64,000 bases of DNA, from contig JAHIUX010000063.1 of assembly GCA_018816765.1 (NCBI GenBank), forward strand, positions 1-64,000, given 5' to 3'. Shown piece by piece: positions 36,767 to 45,450 of the stretch. Position 1 is the first letter of the stretch, and each line of letters starts with the position of its first letter. Source of the DNA: Bacteroidota bacterium (GTDB lineage Bacteria > Bacteroidota > Bacteroidia > Bacteroidales > F082). The notes beneath the pieces are model-generated. The model made no database searches, was not told the origin of the DNA, and saw nothing but the letters and a program-made list of their open reading frames with translations. The position numbers and the translations under genes were made by a program.

Positions 36767-38554
36767 ATGAAAAACACCAGAAACTTCTGTATCATTGCCC
36801 ATATCGATCACGGCAAGAGCACTTTGGCCGACAGGCTGTTGCAATTTACTGATACAATTTCGGTGCGTGACCAGAAAGAACAGGTACTCGACAGCATGGA
36901 CCTTGAGCGTGAAAGAGGCATCACCATTAAGAGCCATGCGATTCAGATGGAATACATGCACGAAGGCACACATTATGTCCTGAATCTGATCGACACTCCC
37001 GGCCATGTCGACTTTTCATACGAAGTATCGCGGAGCATTGCTGCCTGCGAAGGTGCCTTACTCGTTGTCGACGCTACCCAGGGCATCCAGGCACAAACCA
37101 TTTCGAACCTCTATCTGGCCCTTGGCCATGACCTGGAAATCATACCGGTACTGAACAAGATCGACATGGACAATGCCATGCCTGATGAAGTTGAAGACCA
37201 GATTATTGACCTCATCGGATGCGAACGGGAAGCTGTCATCAGGGCCAGTGCAAAAACAGGCTTTGGCATTGATGCCATTTTGGAAGCCATCATCCACCGC
37301 ATTCCTTGTCCCAAAGGCGATCCTCAGGCACCACTCGAAGCCTTGATCTTCGACTCTGTGTTTAATTCCTTCAGGGGCATCATTGCTTATTTCAGGATCC
37401 TCAACGGCACCATGCAAAAAGGTGATCATGTGAAGTTCATGGCAACCGGAAAAGAGTACCATGCTGACGACATCGGCGTGCTGAAACTGAAGCAGTTTCC
37501 GAAACAGCAGATGTCGGCCGGCGATGTAGGCTATATCATTTCAGGTGTGAAGACCTCCAGTGAAGTAAAGGTAGGCGACACCATCACCCATGTAAGCAGG
37601 CCGGCTCCCAAAGCCATTGAAGGCTTTGAGCTCGTTAAGCCAATGGTATTTGCGGGCATTTATCCCGTTGACGCCGATGACTATGAAGAGTTGCGGGCAT
37701 CAATCGAAAAATTGCAGCTCAATGATGCTTCCCTAGTATTCGAACCGGAATCATCGGCAGCGCTGGGTTTTGGATTCCGCTGTGGGTTCCTTGGTCTGCT
37801 CCATATGGAAATTATCCAGGAGCGCCTCGACCGCGAGTTCGATATGGACGTGATCACCACTGTTCCAAACGTAAAGTTTAAGGCATACACCACTGCCGGC
37901 GACATGCTGGAGGTGCATAATCCCAGTGGACTGCCCGACCCAAATCACCTTGATTTCATTGAGGAACCTTATATCGTTGCTCAGATCATTTCCAAATCAG
38001 AATACCTGGGTAACATCATGACATTGTGTATCGAGAAAAGAGGCACCATGAAAAACCAGGTGTACCTCACCTCCGACCGCGTCGAAGTGACCTTTGAGAT
38101 GCCATTGAGTGAGATTGTATTTGATTTTTACGACAAACTCAAATCCATTTCACGTGGTTATGCATCCTTCGATTACCACATCATTGGATTCAGGCAGGCC
38201 AACCTGGTAAAGCTCGATATCCTCCTGAACGGCGAATCTGTTGATGCCCTTTCTACCTTGATACACCGCGACAACGCCTATGTTTTCGGACGTAAAATCT
38301 GCGAAAAACTGAGTGAACTGATTCCACGGCAACAGTTCGACATTGCCATACAGGCCGCCATTGGAGCCAAGATTATTGCCCGCGAAACAGTCAAGGCACT
38401 AAGGAAAGACGTTACCGCAAAATGTTATGGTGGCGACATCAGCCGTAAACGCAAACTGCTCGAAAAGCAGAAGAAAGGCAAAAAACGCATGCGTCAGGTT
38501 GGCAATGTGGAAGTGCCACAATCAGCATTCCTCGCTGTGTTGAAGCTGGATTAA
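36767..38554 (+). CDS. lepA: Elongation factor 4 (LepA)
   Basis: 595 residues, standard length. A ribosome-associated GTPase that acts on stalled or misassembled ribosomes. The P-loop is AHIDHGKST at about residues 11-19, followed by the switch I region with RGIT (about 50), [15 protein letters not shown] (G3), and NKIDM (G4). Domains II and III are followed by the LepA-specific C-terminal domain ending [25 protein letters not shown], which is diagnostic against EF-G. The ATG at 36767 is used; the in-frame TTG at 36758 lies inside the promoter box. No ribosome-binding motif is visible. Confidence 0.97.
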   Translation: MKNTRNFCIIAHIDHGKSTLADRLLQFTDTISVRDQKEQVLDSMDLERERGITIKSHAIQMEYMHEGTHYVLNLIDTPGHVDFSYEVSRSIAACEGALLVVDATQGIQAQTISNLYLALGHDLEIIPVLNKIDMDNAMPDEVEDQIIDLIGCEREAVIRASAKTGFGIDAILEAIIHRIPCPKGDPQAPLEALIFDSVFNSFRGIIAYFRILNGTMQKGDHVKFMATGKEYHADDIGVLKLKQFPKQQMSAGDVGYIISGVKTSSEVKVGDTITHVSRPAPKAIEGFELVKPMVFAGIYPVDADDYEELRASIEKLQLNDASLVFEPESSAALGFGFRCGFLGLLHMEIIQERLDREFDMDVITTVPNVKFKAYTTAGDMLEVHNPSGLPDPNHLDFIEEPYIVAQIISKSEYLGNIMTLCIEKRGTMKNQVYLTSDRVEVTFEMPLSEIVFDFYDKLKSISRGYASFDYHIIGFRQANLVKLDILLNGESVDALSTLIHRDNAYVFGRKICEKLSELIPRQQFDIAIQAAIGAKIIARETVKALRKDVTAKCYGGDISRKRKLLEKQKKGKKRMRQVGNVEVPQSAFLAVLKLD

Positions 38555-38584
38555 GCATATTTTGGATTTTTTTTACGCTTTGTT

Positions 38585-38610
38585 GTAACTTTATCGGCCC
38601 TCGCTGCGTC
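38585..38610 (+). promoter_or_regulatory. ECF-type promoter GTAAC - 17 bp - CGTC before the sigma factor gene
   Basis: GTAAC at 38585-38589 and CGTC at 38607-38610, 28 bp before the sigma ATG. AAC at -35 and CGTC at -10 are the classic cores of ECF sigma promoters, and the spacing equals that at 40312-40337. Confidence 0.6.
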
Positions 38611-38638
38611 ACAGCAGCATGTCGGACGAATAAATCCT

Positions 38639-39133
38639 ATGACGCGGAACGATTACAATCATTGTGTGGATGCGCATGCGGACGGACTTTACCGCTTTAT
38701 CCTGAAAAATATCAGGGATAAAGAGAAAGCGCGTGACATTGTGCAAGAGGCCTTTGCAAAAGTGTGGGTGAAGGTGGATGAAATCAATGTGGAGAAAAGT
38801 AAGTCTTACTTGTTCACAACAGCCTACAACACCATGATTGATATGTTGCGAAAAGACGAGAAGATGATGCGTATGGAAAACCATCACCAACTGCAAGGTG
38901 CTGCCTACAACAGCTATTCGGACCTGAAGGAGGTAATTGATGAAGCATTGTTGCAGTTGCCTGAAATACAGCGAACGGTGGTGTTGCTGCGTGATTATGA
39001 AGGATATTCCTATCAGGAAATTGGTGACATCACCCAGCTGAGTGAAGCACAGGTGAAGGTGTATATTTTCAGGGCGAGGATGGCACTGAAGCAATACATC
39101 AGTTGTTTGGACAAAGTTCTGGAGGAAAGTTAG
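38639..39133 (+). CDS. ECF-subfamily RNA polymerase sigma factor
   Basis: 164 residues. Region 2 (about 12-75) shows LYRFILKNIRDKEKARDIVQEAFAKVW, the core-binding and -10-binding part. Region 4 (about 105-155) has LPEIQRTVVLLRDYEGYSYQEIG and SEAQVKVYIFRARMALKQY, the -35-recognising helix-turn-helix. ECF factors respond to envelope or surface signals and are held by a cognate anti-sigma factor, here the next gene, which begins at the base after the stop. A promoter with AAC/CGTC cores lies upstream, suggesting autoregulation. Confidence 0.92.
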   Translation: MTRNDYNHCVDAHADGLYRFILKNIRDKEKARDIVQEAFAKVWVKVDEINVEKSKSYLFTTAYNTMIDMLRKDEKMMRMENHHQLQGAAYNSYSDLKEVIDEALLQLPEIQRTVVLLRDYEGYSYQEIGDITQLSEAQVKVYIFRARMALKQYISCLDKVLEES

Positions 39134-40246
39134 ATGAAGGTCGATCTTACAAATTACGAAGTGTTGCTGCTCGATTATATCGAGGGACAGCTCGGCCATT
39201 CACAAACGCAGCTGCTGATGGCATTCATTAATCAGCACCCGGAACTCGGGAGCTGGGATGAGCTAAGCGGGGCGCTCCCCACCCTGCTGGCAGAAAAGCA
39301 GGAATTCAGTGGAAAAGACGCGCTTAAACAAGCTGTTATTGAGTCATTTGGCGAGATCAATGAAGGAAACTACCGCTTCTACTTTATTTCGAAACATGAA
39401 GGACTGCTGCCTGAAACAATGCTATCCGAATTGGATCAATTTGTCCAACGCAATCCATTTCTGGCCGATGAGCTGGCAGCTTTCGGGCATGTTTACCTGA
39501 AGCCTGACCCAACCATCGTGTTTCCCGATGCAAGCGCGTTAAAACAGCATACGCTTGGTTTAAGTCCTTTGTATTATCGCATAATCACCATTGCCGCCAG
39601 CCTGGTCCTGTTGATCAGCATTTCCCTGTGGTTTCTTCCCGGAAAGCCCGACCAGATACCCGTAGTGATTTCCGAACAAAAAGCAGTTGAAGAATTCGCT
39701 GCACCCATTGAAAAAGAAGTTATCGTTCCACCTGTTCAAAAACCAATAGAAACCCAGCCATCACAGATAGCGCTCAGGCGGGAGGTTTCTGAGGCCTTAC
39801 AGAAATCATCTGACAGGACAGAACCAATACCATCCATGACATCAATCGTTGCCAATGGATTTGAACACGCAATGGCAAAACAACCCATTTACCTCTATCG
39901 GGGTGAATCGTACCCGAGTAGCAATGAGATACTTGCGCTTTCAGAAAACCTGTCAGTGATGTCCCAAAAAAGGTCTGTGATCGGGCTTGTGCTTACCAAT
40001 GCGGCCAATAAAATTATGGATGGCCTCTTTCCCGGCAAGTCGGATGATCAGCTCGCACAATCAACTGAAAAAACCAAGGGCTTTTCACTCTGGAACATCG
40101 CCTCAGCAGGCGTAAATACCTACAATAAGCTCACCGACAAGGATGTTGAGCTCACCAAAGCGCATGACAACCTTGGAAATATGACCAGTTTTCGCTTCAG
40201 TTCCGACAAGATCGTGATGAACCGCAACATCAGAAACATGCCCTGA
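39134..40246 (+). CDS. Putative membrane anti-sigma factor
   Basis: 370 residues, not matched to a named family. About 145 cytoplasmic residues (LTNYEVLLLDYIEGQLG near the start) precede one transmembrane helix at about 150-172 (IITIAASLVLLISISLWFL), followed by a periplasmic part rich in Pro/Gln/Glu to about 250. The position right behind an ECF sigma gene, with no intergenic base, and the topology fit an anti-sigma factor. The zinc-binding H-x3-C-x2-C motif of many anti-sigma factors is absent, so the sigma-binding mode would differ. A sensory role of the periplasmic part is inference. Confidence 0.65.
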   Translation: MKVDLTNYEVLLLDYIEGQLGHSQTQLLMAFINQHPELGSWDELSGALPTLLAEKQEFSGKDALKQAVIESFGEINEGNYRFYFISKHEGLLPETMLSELDQFVQRNPFLADELAAFGHVYLKPDPTIVFPDASALKQHTLGLSPLYYRIITIAASLVLLISISLWFLPGKPDQIPVVISEQKAVEEFAAPIEKEVIVPPVQKPIETQPSQIALRREVSEALQKSSDRTEPIPSMTSIVANGFEHAMAKQPIYLYRGESYPSSNEILALSENLSVMSQKRSVIGLVLTNAANKIMDGLFPGKSDDQLAQSTEKTKGFSLWNIASAGVNTYNKLTDKDVELTKAHDNLGNMTSFRFSSDKIVMNRNIRNMP

Positions 40247-40311
40247 GCATCCTTGTAGTGGGTGTATGCGAAGAAATTCCTGAAAAAATCAACGACTTTA
40301 TTTTCCTGGCT

Positions 40312-40337
40312 GTAACATTTTCTTCGGGCTTGCCGTC
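40312..40337 (+). promoter_or_regulatory. ECF-type promoter GTAAC - 17 bp - CGTC before the DUF2807-barrel gene
   Basis: GTAAC at 40312-40316 and CGTC at 40334-40337, 28 bp before the ATG at 40366. Core sequences, 17-bp spacer and distance to the start codon are the same as at the sigma gene (38585-38610), so the encoded sigma factor probably drives this gene. Confidence 0.6.
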
Positions 40338-40365
40338 ATACCCACAAATTCAAATATCAAAAACC

Positions 40366-41940
40366 ATGAAATCCATCTTTAAATTTATGTTTACAATGAT
40401 CATACTGGTCAGTGTAACCACATTCAGTGCAACGGCACAAAAAACAGGGAGCGGAAAAATTACCGGACAAACATTTACGGTACCTGAATTCGATCATATC
40501 ATCATTGGTGGTGCAATGAAAGCCACTGTAAGCCAAAGTGACAAAATTTCTGTGGTTATCGAAACAGATGACAACCTGTTCGAAAACATACAGGTCGATG
40601 TTAAAAACAGGGTGCTTGAAATCAGTGCACGAAACATTAAGAATCCGAGTACACTGAAAGCTATCATCAGCTTGCCGGCATTGAAAGGCCTCCAGGTGTC
40701 GGGAGCCGGCAGCTTTACCGGAACCAACCTTTTCGAAGGGAAAGACCTGTTTATTGAAGTAAGCGGAGCAGGCAAGGTGCAGTTGGCTGTTAAGTATGAT
40801 AACATCAGCACTACCTTGTCGGGAGCCAGCAAGCTCACCCTCGAAGGCAATGCCAATGAACATTCGGCAAAACTCAGCGGTGCATCAAAACTTGTGGCAC
40901 CGGAGCTCGAAACAGAAAACACCACCCTGAACACAAGTGGTGCCAGCAACGCGAAAGTGCTTGCTACCAACAACCTTGATGTGAAATCTTCAGGCGCATC
41001 GTCCGTAAGTTTCGATCAGCAGCCCTTAAACTACACCATCAACGATCAGACTTATATGACCCGGTCAACCGACATCAGCAAGGAATACCACAATGGTGAT
41101 TCCGTAAACGTTTCTGTCGGCAACCTGAAGGTTCAGGTCATTGAAGGTGATACCACCCGGGTAAATATTGGCGGCTTGCAAATCGAGGTTGATGAAAAAG
41201 GCAATGTAAATGTTAACCGCAAAAAACAGCACAAATTCAATGGCCACTGGGCAGGTATTGAATTGGGATTGAACGGCTTTTTAACCCCGGATTTCAACAT
41301 GAGTTTCCCGGCCTCAGAGTCTTACCTCGACCTACGCATGGAGAAAAGTGTCAACGTAAACCTGAACTTCTACGAACAGAATATCGCCCTGAACAAGTCG
41401 GGCTCCTTTGGCATCGTAAGCGGACTTGGCTTATCGTGGAACAACTACAGGTTCAACAACAGCACCTTTGTGACCTCCGATTCATCCTCCTTCAAGGGCT
41501 ACCTGATCGAAGGCGTCTCGACCAAAAAGAGCAAGCTTGTCAATATGTATATAACCTTGCCCGTGTATTTTGAACTGCAGTCGAAAAGCACCAAAACAAG
41601 GGAAAAATGGCATTTGGCTGCTGGAGTTGTCGGAGGCTGGCGCGTGAGCTCACATTCCAAGCTGTATTTTAACGAACCAAACAAGGACTTCAGGCTGAGG
41701 GACACCGAAACCAATCAATTGCTCCCATACACCTACAAATCGCCCGGAAGCACTAACCGCAACATCACCAAGGATTTTGCCGGATTCCACCAAAGGCCGT
41801 TCAAGCTCGACGCAAGTGTCAGGGCAGGCTGGGGAATCATCAATCTGTACGCAAATTATTCGCTGACCAGCATGTTCATGAAAGACAAAGGACCAGAGTT
41901 GTATCCCTTTGCCCTTGGCATATGTTTGTCGGGATGGTGA
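40366..41940 (+). CDS. DUF2807 (GIN) domain fused to an outer-membrane beta-barrel
   Basis: 524 residues. Signal peptide at about 1-24 (MIILVSVTTFSATAQ). Residues about 35-230 are a DUF2807 'head GIN'-type right-handed parallel beta-helix: repeating GAMKATVSQ, VSGAGSFTG, VSGAGKVQL, LSGASKLTL, LSGASKLVA, TSGASNAKV and SSGASSVSF. From about 315 a predicted outer-membrane barrel follows (alternating strands with aromatic girdles: WAGIELGLNGFLTP, LGLSWNNYRF, ITLPVYFELQ, and LYANYSLTSMF near the end). It probably sits in the outer membrane with the beta-helix exposed or periplasmic. The start ATG at 40366 is preferred to 40258. Context suggests it is the main target of the ECF system upstream. Confidence 0.8.
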   Translation: MKSIFKFMFTMIILVSVTTFSATAQKTGSGKITGQTFTVPEFDHIIIGGAMKATVSQSDKISVVIETDDNLFENIQVDVKNRVLEISARNIKNPSTLKAIISLPALKGLQVSGAGSFTGTNLFEGKDLFIEVSGAGKVQLAVKYDNISTTLSGASKLTLEGNANEHSAKLSGASKLVAPELETENTTLNTSGASNAKVLATNNLDVKSSGASSVSFDQQPLNYTINDQTYMTRSTDISKEYHNGDSVNVSVGNLKVQVIEGDTTRVNIGGLQIEVDEKGNVNVNRKKQHKFNGHWAGIELGLNGFLTPDFNMSFPASESYLDLRMEKSVNVNLNFYEQNIALNKSGSFGIVSGLGLSWNNYRFNNSTFVTSDSSSFKGYLIEGVSTKKSKLVNMYITLPVYFELQSKSTKTREKWHLAAGVVGGWRVSSHSKLYFNEPNKDFRLRDTETNQLLPYTYKSPGSTNRNITKDFAGFHQRPFKLDASVRAGWGIINLYANYSLTSMFMKDKGPELYPFALGICLSGW

Positions 41941-41960
41941 GATGAAGCTTACCAAAAACA

Positions 41961-41996
41961 AAAAATCCTGCGCATCGGCTGATGCGCAGGATTTTT
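41961..41996. terminator. Bidirectional terminator between the DUF2807 gene and ackA
   Basis: 16-bp perfect stem AAAAATCCTGCGCATC/GATGCGCAGGATTTTT (41961-41976 with 41981-41996) with a 4-nt loop, between convergent genes. Confidence 0.92.
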
Positions 41997-42023
41997 TATT
42001 GCTTCCGGATGACAATAACCGGC

Positions 42024-43244
42024 TTACATATCCGACTGTTCGATCAGTTCCTGAACAATCTCGAAGGTGTCTGAAGCAATCATCAATTCTTCGTCAGTCG
42101 GAACTACAATTACCTTAACCTTTGAACCGGCTTTGCTGATCAGTTCTTCTTTTCCACGCGATTTCACCGATTTTTCAACATCAAGATCCAAACCAATGAA
42201 CTCAAATCCTTCGAGCGATTTTGTGCGGGTAATGGTGTCGTTTTCGCCAATGCCACCGGTGAACACAATCACATCAACCCCACCCATCGCAGCGGCAAAG
42301 GCTCCAATGTATTTGCGCACCTTGTACTGGTACATCAGCATGGCAGTCTTAGCCCTTTCGTTGCCATTGGCAGCCGCTTCTTCGATGTCGCGCATATCGG
42401 ACGAAACGCCCGACACGCCAAGCATGCCCGAAAATTTATTGACCAGTGTACTTGTGTACTGAATGCTTGTTTCTTCTTTATCGGCCATAAACAACAAGGC
42501 ACCCACATCGAGGTCGCCACAGCGTGTACCCATGATCAGACCTTCAATCGGAGTCATCCCCATGGTGGTATCAATCGACTTGCCTTCTTTGATGGCTGCC
42601 ATGCTGGCGCCATTTCCAAGGTGGCAGGTGATGATTTTCTGAGACTTAATATCGAGGCCTAAAATGTCGCAGGCACGTTGCGACACATATTTGTGGCTGG
42701 TACCATGAAAGCCGTAACGCCTGATGCGGTACTTTTCATACAAGGAATAGGGTATGCCGTACAAATAGGCTTTTGGAGGCATCGTCTGATGGAAAGCGGT
42801 ATCAAAAACACCGATCTGAGGAACATCGGGCAGCAGCTCTTTCATGGCATAGATCCCCTTCAGGTTGGGCGGATTATGCAAAGGAGCAAGCTCAACGCAA
42901 TCTTCAAGGGCATTAATCACTTCATCGGAGATGTAGACGCTGCCACTGAATTTCTCACCGGCATGTACAACACGGTGGCCCACAGCGTCAATTTCGTCAA
43001 GGTCCTTGATACAGCCATATTTTTCGCTGATGAGCAGGCCGAGCAAATATTCAATTCCGGCCTGGTGATCAAGAATTTCACCCTCAAGTTTCACCTCGGT
43101 GCCATCAGCGCGCTTATGCTTGATCGAGGCTCCTTTCAGACTGATCTTATCGACAAGCCCTTTGGCCAAAACCTGCTTTGCGGGCATTTCGAACAATTGG
43201 TATTTAATGGATGAACTTCCACAGTTCAATACAATGATTTTCAT
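42024..43244 (-). CDS. ackA: Acetate kinase
   Basis: 406 residues, normal length. Interconverts acetyl phosphate plus ADP with acetate plus ATP. The N-terminal phosphate-binding motif is VLNCGSSSIKYQLF. GHRVVHAGE, FDTAFHQTMP, RYGFHGTSHKYV and CHLGNGASMAAI are the ASKHA signature elements, and FTGGIGEN is near the C-terminus. It is the third gene of a minus-strand operon: pta, a hydroxyacyl-CoA dehydrogenase-like gene, then ackA after a 26-bp gap. With Pta it completes the acetyl-CoA to acetate route that yields ATP in fermenting Bacteroidota. Confidence 0.97.
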   Translation of the reverse strand: MKIIVLNCGSSSIKYQLFEMPAKQVLAKGLVDKISLKGASIKHKRADGTEVKLEGEILDHQAGIEYLLGLLISEKYGCIKDLDEIDAVGHRVVHAGEKFSGSVYISDEVINALEDCVELAPLHNPPNLKGIYAMKELLPDVPQIGVFDTAFHQTMPPKAYLYGIPYSLYEKYRIRRYGFHGTSHKYVSQRACDILGLDIKSQKIITCHLGNGASMAAIKEGKSIDTTMGMTPIEGLIMGTRCGDLDVGALLFMADKEETSIQYTSTLVNKFSGMLGVSGVSSDMRDIEEAAANGNERAKTAMLMYQYKVRKYIGAFAAAMGGVDVIVFTGGIGENDTITRTKSLEGFEFIGLDLDVEKSVKSRGKEELISKAGSKVKVIVVPTDEELMIASDTFEIVQELIEQSDM

Positions 43245-43270
43245 ATGATTAGTCTTCCTTTTTCGATAAA

Positions 43271-44233
43271 TTACTTAATTACGGCACAACTAACGGTCTG
43301 GTCCTGGGGTTTTCCACCATGATAATTGTAAAAACCACGGTTTACATGCTTTCCAAAGTAACCGGCCCTGACAAGGCGTTTGATGATGGGTGAAGGCATG
43401 TATTTTTTGTCGCCGAATTCCTGGTACAGGTTCTCCATATATTTTAACACCTTATCGAGACCAATGCGGTCGGCCATTTCAAAAGGGCCAGCCAGGTGAC
43501 CTGTGGATTCTTTCACAGCAGTGTCGATATCTTTCACCGAAGCCACGCCTTCCATGAGGATTTCACAGGCTTCGTTAATGGTGGTCACCATCATCCTGGT
43601 GCTGATGTTTCCCGGTGATTCGTTCAGCGAGATGATCTTTTTATTGATCATGCCGGCAAACTTGACCACCTGCTGGTAAGCATCGTCAGAGGAATTTATG
43701 CCACGAACAACCTCAACAACGTGGGTTTTATAAATCGGCAAAATGAAGTGGATGCCGATGGCCCGATCGGGAAATTTTAATACCGAACCGAGGTCGCTGA
43801 TCATCAGGGTGGCAATATTTGATGAAATGATGGCATCGCGGCTTACGACAGCTTCAATCTTCTTAAAGATGTCCTTCCTGATCTCGATGCTGGTTCCACG
43901 CCTGCGCGAACTGATGGATTCGATAACGATGTCGCAATCAGCAAAATCGGCATAATCGGTTGTGCCTTTGATGCGGCTCAGTATTGCCCGTTTCTCGCCC
44001 TGGGTCAGTCCCCAATGGTTAATCACTTCGTCGAGTTGTTCGTTTAATTGTTTGTAAACCTCAGCAACACGGTTTTCGTCGACATCAAGAAACACAACGT
44101 CGATGCCATACTCACTGATGGTGCGGGTAATTTCCTGCCCTACTGCACCACAGCCCACGATACCCACTTTCTGGATCATTCCTTTGGGCTGAATGCGTTT
44201 ACCCAGGCTGAAATCGGATAAGCTTTCACTCAT
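43271..44233 (-). CDS. 3-hydroxyacyl-CoA dehydrogenase-like protein with altered active-site motifs
   Basis: 320 residues. The NAD-binding Rossmann motif is VGIVGCGAVGQEI (about 23-35), followed by VFLDVDENRV. The catalytic His (about 162, GIHFILP) and a downstream Glu (about 174, HVVEVVRG) are kept. The usual HFFNP motif reads HFILP, and the conserved Asn of the PGF(I/V)xNR motif is Thr (PGNISTR, about 208-213). The C-terminal 100 residues have the HCDH_C helical pattern. Activity on 3-hydroxyacyl-CoA (for example 3-hydroxybutyryl-CoA) is plausible but uncertain. Its start overlaps the pta stop by 4 nt and ackA follows, so all three should be coexpressed. Confidence 0.75.
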   Translation of the reverse strand: MSESLSDFSLGKRIQPKGMIQKVGIVGCGAVGQEITRTISEYGIDVVFLDVDENRVAEVYKQLNEQLDEVINHWGLTQGEKRAILSRIKGTTDYADFADCDIVIESISSRRRGTSIEIRKDIFKKIEAVVSRDAIISSNIATLMISDLGSVLKFPDRAIGIHFILPIYKTHVVEVVRGINSSDDAYQQVVKFAGMINKKIISLNESPGNISTRMMVTTINEACEILMEGVASVKDIDTAVKESTGHLAGPFEMADRIGLDKVLKYMENLYQEFGDKKYMPSPIIKRLVRAGYFGKHVNRGFYNYHGGKPQDQTVSCAVIK

Positions 44234-45267
44234 ATTATTACTTTTTCATTGGTTATTGAATTCATTTTTAAGGCGTTGGCCTGGTTGGCAGTGATGGCCA
44301 CCAGGTTTACGATATCATCCACCGAACAGCCCCTCGAAAGGTCGTTGATGGGAGCAGCCATGCCTTGCAGCACTGGTCCGATTGCTTCGGCCCCTGCCAG
44401 ACGTTGTACGAGTTTGTAGGCGATATTGCCTGTTTCGAGCGAAGGGAACACGAGCACATTTGCCTTACCGGCAATGGGTGATCCCGGTGCCTTTTTCTGT
44501 CCAACCATGGCAACAATGGCAGCGTCGGCCTGTAGTTCGCCATCGATGAGCAAATCTGGACTCATCTGTAGGGCCATCCGGGTAGCTTCAATCACCTTGT
44601 CGGCTTTGGCGTGCCGGGCGCTTCCTTTTGTCGAAAAGCTGAGCATGGCTACACGCGGCTCTATGCCAGCAATAGCTTTGGCTGTTTGAGCAGATGCAAC
44701 GGCAATTTCGGCCAGCTCCTGCACAGTCGGATCAGGATTAACGGCGCAATCGGCAAAAATCATGACTCCGTTGTCGCCATATTGTTTGTCTTTCATCACC
44801 ATAATGAACGCACCAGAAACAGCACTGAATCCCGGCTGCGTTTTTACGATCTGGAAGGCAGGCCTGAGCACATCGCCTGTCGCATTATTAGCTCCTGCCA
44901 CCTCACCATCAGCAATTCCTGCCTTGATCAGCATCACGCCCAGGTAAAGGGGGTCTTCTAAAAGCCGCAAGGCTTCGTTTAGCTGAAGTCCCTTGCTCTT
45001 GCGCAACTCAACCAGTTCCACCGCGAGTTGCATTTTCAGTGGATTCTCAATGGGATCAATGATTTCTGCTTTTGCGATATGCTTCAGGCCTAATAACTGA
45101 GCCTGTTTGCCAATGATTTCCTTGTTTCCAATAAGTAGAATATGTGCCAGATTGAGGGCAATGACCTCATCTGCAGCACGCAGCGTACGTTCTTCCGTAC
45201 CTTCAGGCAACACAATCCTTGCGCCTTTTCCCATTGCTTTTTGCCTGATTTTTTCAATTAATTCCAT
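44230..45267 (-). CDS. pta: Phosphate acetyltransferase
   Basis: 345 residues, the short form with only the catalytic PTA_PTB domain. Interconverts acetyl-CoA and acetyl phosphate. Recognised from ARIVLPEGTEERTLRAADEV at the start, MLIKAGIADGEVAGANNATGDVLRPA, AVSGAFIMVM, FADCAVNPDPT, SFSTKGSARH, DGELQADAAIV, and LVFPSLETGNIAYKL. The ATG at 45267 gives the family-like start MELIEKIRQKA; the frame is open upstream but not conserved. It overlaps the next gene by 4 nt. A -7 box lies 41 bp upstream. First gene of the pta-hbd-like-ackA operon. Confidence 0.96.
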   Translation of the reverse strand: MELIEKIRQKAMGKGARIVLPEGTEERTLRAADEVIALNLAHILLIGNKEIIGKQAQLLGLKHIAKAEIIDPIENPLKMQLAVELVELRKSKGLQLNEALRLLEDPLYLGVMLIKAGIADGEVAGANNATGDVLRPAFQIVKTQPGFSAVSGAFIMVMKDKQYGDNGVMIFADCAVNPDPTVQELAEIAVASAQTAKAIAGIEPRVAMLSFSTKGSARHAKADKVIEATRMALQMSPDLLIDGELQADAAIVAMVGQKKAPGSPIAGKANVLVFPSLETGNIAYKLVQRLAGAEAIGPVLQGMAAPINDLSRGCSVDDIVNLVAITANQANALKMNSITNEKVII

Positions 45268-45307
45268 TGGGTTTTCTGATAATTTGCCGGGGGGCAATAA
45301 TTTTGCG

Positions 45308-45315
45308 CAAAATTA
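45308..45315 (-). promoter_or_regulatory. -7 promoter box TAATTTTG for the pta operon
   Basis: Perfect TAnnTTTG on the minus strand, about 41 bp upstream of the pta ATG. It lies in the divergent region shared with the DUF4271 gene. Confidence 0.5.
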
Positions 45316-45435
45316 CCTCATTTTTCTTTATCCTACCCGATTTTCTGTTAATCCTTTAACAGTGAGCCATGTAGATAACTTCCTAATTTTTAACACAATA
45401 AGAATCACTTCCTCTTTATAATCAATATAAATTAC

Positions 45436-45443
45436 TACTTTTG
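45436..45443 (+). promoter_or_regulatory. -7 promoter box TACTTTTG directly before the DUF4271 gene
   Basis: Perfect TAnnTTTG ending 8 nt before the ATG at 45451. The spacing is like that at dprA and lepA, so the mRNA may be leaderless, or translation may begin at the in-frame ATG at 45463. Confidence 0.5.
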
Positions 45444-45450
45444 CCGGCAA

